From the NCBI GenBank assembly GCA_023249395.1, contig JAHFCS010000148.1:1-5986 (forward strand): DNA of 5,986 nucleotides, read 5' to 3'. A program made the position numbers and the translations under genes. The stretch is from Gemmatimonadota bacterium. GTDB taxonomy: Bacteria; Gemmatimonadota; Gemmatimonadetes; Gemmatimonadales; Gemmatimonadaceae. The notes beneath the pieces are model-generated. The model did no database searches. It had not been told where the DNA came from and worked only from the letters and a program-made list of their open reading frames with translations. Positions 1 to 3,892 of this stretch are shown here, piece by piece (position 1 is the first letter of the stretch; each line of letters starts with the position of its first letter).

Positions 1-35
1 TGGCTGTCGCAAACGCCTACCAGCAGGCTACGTGA
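1..35 (+). CDS. 3' end of a probable amidase-family protein (partial)
   Basis: Seen: the frame starting at base 3 reads AVANAYQQAT and then stops at TGA (33-35). The string resembles the end of amidase-signature (GatA-like) proteins, which often finish with an A-Y-x-Q-A-T-(D/G)-(W/F)-H segment. These enzymes hydrolyse amides with a Ser-cisSer-Lys triad, none of which lies inside the window. Odd: the codons straight after the TGA read FHLVHPAIPP, which continues the family's tail. The stop therefore sits where an Asp or Gly codon is expected, and one base change (GGA to TGA) would explain it. The frame then stays open through the proline repeat to TAG at 144-146. It could be a gene shortened by about ten family residues, a sequencing error, or an unrelated protein. 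Ten residues are too few for a firm call. Confidence 0.35.
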   Translation, partial: AVANAYQQAT

Positions 36-61
36 TTCCACCTTGTGCACCCCGCGATCCC

Positions 62-133
62 GCCGACCCTGCCGCCACCGCCGACCCTGCCGCCACCGCC
101 GCCACCGCCGCCACCGCCGCCACCGCCGCCGCC
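62..133 (+). repeat. 9-bp imperfect tandem repeat, eight units (GCCGCCACC)
   Basis: Eight head-to-tail 9-bp units occur without interruption. Two forms are present, A = GCCGACCCT and B = GCCGCCACC, in the order A-B-A-B-B-B-B-B', where the last unit is GCCGCCGCC. The unit length is a multiple of three, so copy-number change by slippage would keep the reading frame. In the frame of the upstream gene it encodes PTL-PPP blocks ending in 15 consecutive prolines (90-134), but a TGA at 33-35 lies before it. Another forward frame gives Ala/Thr repeats, and the reverse strand gives Ala/Val or Gly runs. The repeat is seen directly; any expression of it is uncertain. Confidence 0.9.
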
Positions 134-184
134 CGCGAAGAGTTAGCGATGGCGCAGATGCCTGCGCGAGTAATCTGAGCCGCG

Positions 185-787
185 ATGATCCGCATCGAGC
201 CGATGGTACTGGAAGGTGAAAGGGTGCGTCTCGAGCCGATGGGACGGCAACATCTTGACGCTCTCACCGTAGCCGGGCGTTATGACGAGCTCTGGCGATG
301 GACGCGCGCGAAAGCGACGACGATCGAGACGATGCTGGAGTACATCGAGTCGGCACTCGCAGAAGCAAAGGGCGGACTCTCGCTTCCATTCGTGACGATC
401 GACAAGCCGTCGGGACTGGTTGTCGGAAGCACGCGTTTCGGAAATATCGATCCGGTGAACAGGCATGCTGAGATCGGCTGGACGTGGATCACTCCTCCCT
501 TTCAGCGCACCTATGTCAACTCGGAGGCGAAGTACCTGATGCTGCGCCACGCCTTCGACATTTGGGACTGCGTGCGCGTCGAGCTCAAGACCGATGTCCT
601 GAATGAAAAGTCGCGCGCCGCGATGATCCGACTGGGAGCAACCGAGGAAGGTGTGCTGAGGCGGCACATGCTGACTCATGACGGTCGTTTCCGCGACACG
701 ATCTATTACAGCGTTCTCGACCACGAGTGGCCGGCAATACGAGCACGGCTCGAGGCCCGGATCCGCCAGGCGCCGGAAACCCGCTAG
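185..787 (+). CDS. GNAT-family N-acetyltransferase, RimJ/RimL type
   Basis: This 200-residue protein is probably a cytosolic acetyl-CoA-dependent N-acetyltransferase of the Acetyltransf_3 (RimJ/RimL-like) group. The N-terminal strand carries the typical V-L-E-G-x-x-V-R-L-E-P opening (residues 8-18). The core has G81-S-T-R-F, then N92-R-H-A-E-I-G-W. The acetyl-CoA-binding segment is Q107-R-T-Y-V-N-S-E-A-K, the form this subfamily uses in place of the classic RxxGxG loop. It is followed by V132-E-L-K-T-D-x-L-N, S143-R-x-A and R149-L-G-A. The tail has H161-M, D166-G-R and Y174-Y-S. Length matches the family. The ATG at 185 has no clear Shine-Dalgarno sequence, and an internal ATG at 203 (residue 7) is possible. 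The gene stands alone and converges on the lipoprotein gene to its right. The substrate (protein N-terminus, antibiotic or metabolite) cannot be told from sequence. Confidence 0.9.
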   Translation: MIRIEPMVLEGERVRLEPMGRQHLDALTVAGRYDELWRWTRAKATTIETMLEYIESALAEAKGGLSLPFVTIDKPSGLVVGSTRFGNIDPVNRHAEIGWTWITPPFQRTYVNSEAKYLMLRHAFDIWDCVRVELKTDVLNEKSRAAMIRLGATEEGVLRRHMLTHDGRFRDTIYYSVLDHEWPAIRARLEARIRQAPETR

Positions 788-807
788 CACAGACACAAAC
801 AAAACAA

Positions 808-836
808 CAAAGCCCCGGAGGGTTTCCGGGGCTTTG
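808..836 (-). terminator. Intrinsic terminator between convergent genes
   Basis: A perfect 12-bp hairpin: CAAAGCCCCGGA (808-819), a 5-nt loop (820-824), and its exact complement (825-836). On the minus strand the stem is followed by a T-rich stretch (TTGTTTTGTTTG, complement of 796-807), giving a classic rho-independent terminator for the lipoprotein gene that ends at 864. On the plus strand the GNAT gene stops 20 bp before the stem, but only the TTT inside the stem's 3' arm provides U residues. Termination in that direction is plausible but weaker. Confidence 0.85.
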
Positions 837-863
837 CCGAAGGTGATTCTCAATTGAATTGAA

Positions 864-1907
864 TCAGGGCCAGCTCTTGTAGCACCCGCCGCTGCCCGCG
901 TTGACCCAGTTCCGTTGTACGAGGAAGTTCTTGCTGCCGATCGTGATATTCCAAACCCCACCATTCGACGCCGTGTAGGTGGTGCCCCACGTCCAGGCGC
1001 ACTTGTCGGCGTTTTCATAGCCTCGTCGATCGAACCACGCGTTGCCCATCATGTCGGTGGTGGTCTCCTCGATCTCGTGCGCCAGGGTGTTGACCTCCGA
1101 GTCTGCTCCGGCGTCGTTGTTCGGAGAAGCAGTTCCCTCCGTGCAAACTCCGGGATATGCCTGATCGTAAGGCATTGCGGCGTATAGAACGGTCCTCGAT
1201 ACGCCGCCAATCGTGACGGTGCCGTGAGTGTGATACGCGCAGTATTGCGTGCCGAAGCCGCCACCCAGATTCGCCTTGCCCGCGGTAAAGATCGAGTACA
1301 GCGTACTCGGGTCATATGTGATCGCGCCGCTATTGAAACCTGACTGCAGCATCGCGACCATTGCAGCATCGCTCACATTTTGCCCATCAACCGGTCCGTT
1401 TGTGGTGTTCGCCCAATAGCCGGTGTAGTTCACTACGTTCCTGATCGCGGTTCCCGATCCGTCGGTGTAGGTCGCGTTGATCGCGTAGTACGACGAGCCG
1501 CCAAGGTTGCGAAGGAAGTAGCCGACAAGCGAGCCATCGCTAGTGCCGGCCCCGCTCCCAGCGGCAGATGGACCGCCGTTATAAATCGGCTGACTAGGAG
1601 CCCAGTAGATGGCGACGACCTTCGTCGCGCTCTGCAGCACCGGGCCACCGTGATAATAAATTCCTGTGCCTGCGCCCGGTTTTGAATTGCTCTTCGCGAA
1701 GGCTAGGTCTTTTTCCGACTGCTCGACGTCCTTCTTGCCTTCGGACTTGACCTTCATGATGTGGCCGTGCGAATCGTTCAGCTCGGGGTACTGACTGAAT
1801 GACGGCTGCAGATCCACCGGTGCCGCGACCTCCGTGACCGAGTCCGCGCACGCAGCGAGTCCAAGAAGTGCAGCAGAAGCAACGATCGAAGCGAATACAC
1901 GGTTCAT
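864..1907 (-). CDS. EXORDIUM/PHI-1-like secreted lipoprotein with HExxE motif
   Basis: This 347-residue protein has a lipoprotein signal: hydrophobic residues 4-19 and lipobox L17-A-A-C20. Ala at +2 favours the outer membrane. A low-complexity linker runs to about residue 80. The rest resembles the plant EXORDIUM / phosphate-induced protein 1 family (PF04674): Y84-Y-H-G-G-P-V near the domain start, K96-V-V-A-I-Y-W-A, C223-A-Y-H-T-H-G, then S261-P-N-N-D-A-G-A-D followed by a helix and G288-N-A-W-F, and a C-terminal Cys (342). In plants the family is extracellular and linked to growth and carbon status; its biochemical role is unknown. Where plant proteins lack it, this one has H277-E-I-E-E-T-T-T-D, a possible metal-binding site. 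C223, C255, C303 and C342 could form two disulfides. GGAGAGG (1915-1921) lies 7 nt before the ATG and supports this start. The gene is monocistronic. Family call fairly sure; activity unknown. Confidence 0.8.
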   Translation of the reverse strand: MNRVFASIVASAALLGLAACADSVTEVAAPVDLQPSFSQYPELNDSHGHIMKVKSEGKKDVEQSEKDLAFAKSNSKPGAGTGIYYHGGPVLQSATKVVAIYWAPSQPIYNGGPSAAGSGAGTSDGSLVGYFLRNLGGSSYYAINATYTDGSGTAIRNVVNYTGYWANTTNGPVDGQNVSDAAMVAMLQSGFNSGAITYDPSTLYSIFTAGKANLGGGFGTQYCAYHTHGTVTIGGVSRTVLYAAMPYDQAYPGVCTEGTASPNNDAGADSEVNTLAHEIEETTTDMMGNAWFDRRGYENADKCAWTWGTTYTASNGGVWNITIGSKNFLVQRNWVNAGSGGCYKSWP

Positions 1908-2002
1908 GGACGATCCTCTCCGCGAGGGTTTTGGGGGGAGCTGCTGACGCTCCGGCTAACGGGACTCGATCGTTCGCTGCCACGCCACCAGACACACGAC
2001 AA

Positions 2003-2028
2003 CAGCCGGTCTCATCTGTAGCCGGCTG
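2003..2028. repeat. Inverted repeat CAGCCGG / CCGGCTG in divergent leader
   Basis: CAGCCGG (2003-2009) pairs exactly with CCGGCTG (2022-2028) across 12 nt. It lies between the divergent lipoprotein genes. If the candidate minus-strand promoter at 2045-2073 is real, the repeat falls in the first part of that gene's leader RNA. A second short pair, GGAGC (1937-1941) and GCTCC (1949-1953), lies closer to the start codon. It could be an operator or an RNA hairpin, or arise by chance in GC-rich DNA. Confidence 0.35.
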
Positions 2029-2046
2029 GGTAAACGAACGTATCAT
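2018..2046 (+). promoter_or_regulatory. Candidate promoter for the small lipoprotein-cupin-SDR cluster
   Basis: TATCAT (2041-2046) matches five of six bases of a -10 box. The -35 position 17 bp upstream (CTGTAG, 2018-2023) matches only three of six. Its -10 would overlap the -10 of the divergent minus-strand candidate, and its -35 overlaps the inverted repeat. Weak evidence, listed because a promoter is expected here. Confidence 0.2.
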
Positions 2047-2073
2047 AGTAGGAGCCGGAGCTCGAATTGTCCA
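2045..2073 (-). promoter_or_regulatory. Candidate sigma70-type promoter for the EXORDIUM-like gene
   Basis: On the minus strand TGGACA (complement of 2068-2073, five of six matches to the -35 consensus) is followed after exactly 17 bp by TACTAT (complement of 2045-2050, four of six to the -10). Transcription would begin near 2038 and give a leader of about 130 nt before the ATG at 1907. The match is by eye only. Confidence 0.35.
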
Positions 2074-2094
2074 GCGCTAATGCAGAGTGTTTCC

Positions 2095-2105
2095 AGGGAG
2101 GGAGG
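2095..2105 (+). promoter_or_regulatory. Purine-rich ribosome binding site deciding the 2106 start
   Basis: AGGGAGGGAGG ends directly before ATG 2106, so AGGGAG (2095-2100) sits 5 nt from that codon. An in-frame ATG at 2067 has no such site and would put 13 polar residues before the lipoprotein signal. The 2106 start is therefore preferred. ATG 2118 is a second possibility. Confidence 0.65.
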
Positions 2106-2525
2106 ATGCGAATACTTATGGGGATTTCGGTCTTGTTGATCGTCGCCGGCTGCCCGTCGGCCTCCACTACCACGAGCGACCATGACGTGAGCACCCAGTC
2201 GCTCGCGGGGGCGTGGCATGGATCGAACGGCGGACTGAGCGTATCGCTGACGCTTCAGCAGGTTGGTGATGCAGTGACCGGTTCGGGGACCTTCGAGTTG
2301 GCACAGAACGCCTCCGTCGGGTGCGGCGGAGAGACACTGCCGTCCAAGGGGACAGTGAAGCTGAGCGGCAAGCTCCAGGCGAATGAGTTCCAGGGGCGAA
2401 TGACCTTCGCCGACACCTGGACGCCCCCCTTCCTAGCGACGCGGAGTCGCGCGGACTCGCTGATCGGTCATTTCATGAGCGTCGATCGCGGCGGCTGCCC
2501 TTTGGTGCTCGTTAGACAACACTGA
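2106..2525 (+). CDS. Small lipoprotein of unknown function
   Basis: This 139-residue protein (counted from ATG 2106) has a short lipoprotein signal peptide: M-R-I-L, hydrophobic core I-S-V-L-L-I-V, and lipobox V-A-G-C16. The next residues, P-S-A-S-T-T-T, form a flexible tether. The mature part starts with S-L-A-G-A-W-H-G and runs as alternating hydrophobic/polar strands (L-S-V-S-L-T-L, D-A-V-T-G-S-G-T-F, G-T-V-K-L-S-G-K-L, F-Q-G-R-M-T-F), ending L-I-G-H-F and P-L-V-L-V-R. This suggests a small all-beta, barrel- or lipocalin-like domain. C73 and C131 could form a disulfide. I do not recognise a named family. The gene is the first of a rightward cluster, 42 bp before the cupin. Mature-protein location is probably the outer membrane or periplasm. 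Confidence 0.7.
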   Translation: MRILMGISVLLIVAGCPSASTTTSDHDVSTQSLAGAWHGSNGGLSVSLTLQQVGDAVTGSGTFELAQNASVGCGGETLPSKGTVKLSGKLQANEFQGRMTFADTWTPPFLATRSRADSLIGHFMSVDRGGCPLVLVRQH

Positions 2526-2555
2526 CCACCGTACATTCGACGATAACCTTTTTCC

Positions 2556-2561
2556 GGAAGG
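2556..2561 (+). promoter_or_regulatory. Shine-Dalgarno GGAAGG supporting a GTG start
   Basis: GGAAGG lies 6 nt before GTG 2568, which supports that codon as the cupin start. The next in-frame ATG would begin at 2619, cutting into the conserved N-terminal region. Confidence 0.55.
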
Positions 2562-2567
2562 CGGCTC

Positions 2568-2951
2568 GTGGCGATACGATCACTCAAGGGCGGCGCAACT
2601 CTCCACCGGTGGGAGGACATGCCGAGGGAACGTGTCAATGACATGCTCGATCGCCGGCTGATCACCGGCGACCGGATGATGCTCGCCCACGTCTATCTCA
2701 AGAAGGGGTGCGTCGTGCCGAAGCACTCTCATGAGAACGAGCAGCTCACCTACATTCTGGAGGGAGCGCTTCATTTCCGCCTTGGCGAAGATCAAAAGGA
2801 AGAATTTGTCCTCAGCGCCGGCGAGGTCCTCCACATTCCGTCGAATCTTCCTCACGAAGCGACGGCGCTGGAGGACACCCTCGACATCGACGTGTTCAGT
2901 CCACCGCGCGCGGATTGGCTGAACAAGACCGACAGCTATCTGCGGAAATAG
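2568..2951 (+). CDS. Single-domain cupin, KdgF-like
   Basis: This 127-residue cytosolic protein begins at GTG and is one cupin_2 barrel. Cupin motif 1 is G47-C-V-V-P-K-H53-S-H55-E-N-E58-Q59-L-T-Y-I-L-E-G66. Motif 2 is G85-E-V-L-H-I-P91-S-N-L-P-H96. The likely metal ligands are H53, H55, Q59 (or E58) and H96. The sequence H-S-H-x-x-E-Q-x-x-Y-x-L-E-G, then P-x-N-x-P-H, and the late D108-V-F-S-P-P-R-A-D segment, closely resemble KdgF. That small metal-dependent cupin helps convert unsaturated uronates from pectin or alginate into linear keto sugars. Many cupins of this shape have other or unknown roles, and no lyase, KduI or KdgK gene is visible here, so no symbol is given. The SDR gene starts 3 bp after its stop, so the two are surely co-transcribed. 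Confidence 0.88.
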   Translation: MAIRSLKGGATLHRWEDMPRERVNDMLDRRLITGDRMMLAHVYLKKGCVVPKHSHENEQLTYILEGALHFRLGEDQKEEFVLSAGEVLHIPSNLPHEATALEDTLDIDVFSPPRADWLNKTDSYLRK

Positions 2952-2954
2952 CGA

Positions 2955-3746
2955 ATGGACCTTGGTCTTCGCGGGAAGGTGGCGCTCGTGGCGGCGGCGA
3001 GCCGGGGACTTGGCCGGGCGGTTGCCGAGGAGCTGGCCGCCGAGGGTGCGTCGCTCGTGATGTGCGCGCGGGGGAAGGAAGCGCTCGACGAGGCGTGCGA
3101 GGCCGTGCGCAACGAAAGCGGAGTCGATGTCGTCGGCGTTCCCGCCGATGTGTCACGACCGGAAGATGTAACGCGCCTCGTCCGCGAGGCCATCGACCGG
3201 TTCTCGCGCATCGACATTCTCGTCACCAACGCCGGCGGCCCGCCGTCGGGCCTCTTCGAGTCGCTGGGGCCGGAGAAGTGGGATGAGGCCATCCGGGTCA
3301 CTCTTCTCAGCACTGTCAATCTCTGTCGCGCCGTCCTTCCGGGAATGAAGCAACGCCGCTGGGGCAGGATCATCAACATCACGTCGATTACGGTCAAGCA
3401 GCCGGTTGATGGCCTCATGCTCTCCAATAGCCTTCGTGCTGGCGTGACCGGCTTCGCGCGCACCCTGGCCAATGAAGTTGCGACCGCGGGGATTACGGTC
3501 AACAACATTATCCCGGGGTATACCCGCACGCAGCGCGTGGAGGATCTCGCCAAGGCAGTGTCTGAGCGAGAAGGAATCTCGATTGCCTTGGCGATGAAGA
3601 AATGGGAGGCGGAGATTCCCATGCGGCGTCTGGGCGAGCCGCGCGAGTTTGCGGCAGTCGCCGCCTTTCTTGCGTCGGAGCGCGCGAGCTACATCACCGG
3701 CACTTCTATCCAGGTGGACGGAGGCTGGATCAGAAGCTTGTTCTGA
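2955..3746 (+). CDS. SDR-family protein with substituted active site
   Basis: This 263-residue protein has the length and order of a classical short-chain dehydrogenase/reductase (FabG-like). The nucleotide-binding turn is A14-A-S-R-G18-L-G20 (first Gly replaced by Ala). R39 after the second strand suggests NADP(H), and D65-V is present. The NNAG motif reads T91-N-A-G. I140-N-I-T-S144 holds the catalytic Ser. P187-G and the C-terminal T248-G-x-x-I-x-V-D-G-G are intact. Odd: thirteen residues after S144, where Tyr belongs, is S157, and where Lys belongs is R161 (S157-N-S-L-R161 instead of YxxxK). The usual catalytic Asn position (around 116-117) is Thr/Leu. Fold and cofactor binding look sound, but standard hydride transfer is doubtful. 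I recall similar S-N-x-x-R SDRs in other bacteria, so this is probably a subfamily trait rather than decay. Translation is likely coupled to the cupin just upstream. Confidence 0.88.
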   Translation: MDLGLRGKVALVAAASRGLGRAVAEELAAEGASLVMCARGKEALDEACEAVRNESGVDVVGVPADVSRPEDVTRLVREAIDRFSRIDILVTNAGGPPSGLFESLGPEKWDEAIRVTLLSTVNLCRAVLPGMKQRRWGRIINITSITVKQPVDGLMLSNSLRAGVTGFARTLANEVATAGITVNNIIPGYTRTQRVEDLAKAVSEREGISIALAMKKWEAEIPMRRLGEPREFAAVAAFLASERASYITGTSIQVDGGWIRSLF

Positions 3747-3763
3747 CGAAAAGCGGTTTTCCT

Positions 3764-3791
3764 TTGAGAATACCATCCTGACGACTACATT
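3764..3791 (+). promoter_or_regulatory. Candidate sigma70-type promoter for the GGDEF-EAL gene
   Basis: TTGAGA (3764-3769, five of six to the -35) and TACATT (3786-3791, four of six to the -10) are 16 bp apart. They lie in the 146-bp gap after the SDR gene. A start near 3798 would give a leader of about 95 nt. No strong terminator was seen for the SDR gene: only a 5-bp GAAAA/TTTTC hairpin at 3748-3761. Read-through from the cupin-SDR operon is therefore possible too. Confidence 0.3.
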
Positions 3792-3892
3792 TGGCGCCGA
3801 TTCTGCTCCCGGCGATCGAATGCGGATCTCCCGCTGTTTCCCCTCGAGACCAACGAGGTCTATCCGTCTGACGAAGCTCGAGGTCGCCTTCC

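Noticed and set aside
62..133. CRISPR array or phage attachment site
   Set aside because: The units are 9 bp and contiguous with no spacers, and no cas, integrase or tRNA gene is nearby.
28..267. Minus-strand Ala/Val-rich small open frame over the repeat
   Set aside because: Its sequence is simply the repeat read backwards (A-A-V units) and it overlaps the GNAT start. No ribosome site or family features were seen.
143..1018. A 291-codon minus-strand open frame lying antisense to the GNAT gene and over the end of the EXORDIUM-like gene
   Set aside because: It is rich in Arg, His and Pro with no recognisable motif, runs through the terminator hairpin, and overlaps two well-supported genes. 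It is a GC-rich shadow frame.
1929..1940. Possible G-quadruplex in the G-rich leader of the minus-strand gene
   Set aside because: Only two G runs (GGG before TTTT and a six-G run after) occur close together, too few for a four-stranded structure.
2955..3746. Naming the SDR as KduD because of the KdgF-like neighbour
   Set aside because: KduD keeps the YxxxK active site, and this protein has SxxxR. No other pectin-pathway gene is visible.
3747..3892. Cyclic-di-GMP riboswitch or attenuator before the GGDEF-EAL gene
   Set aside because: Only two 5-bp hairpins were found (3748-3761 and 3847-3861), with no conserved aptamer pattern that I could see. They are within chance expectation.
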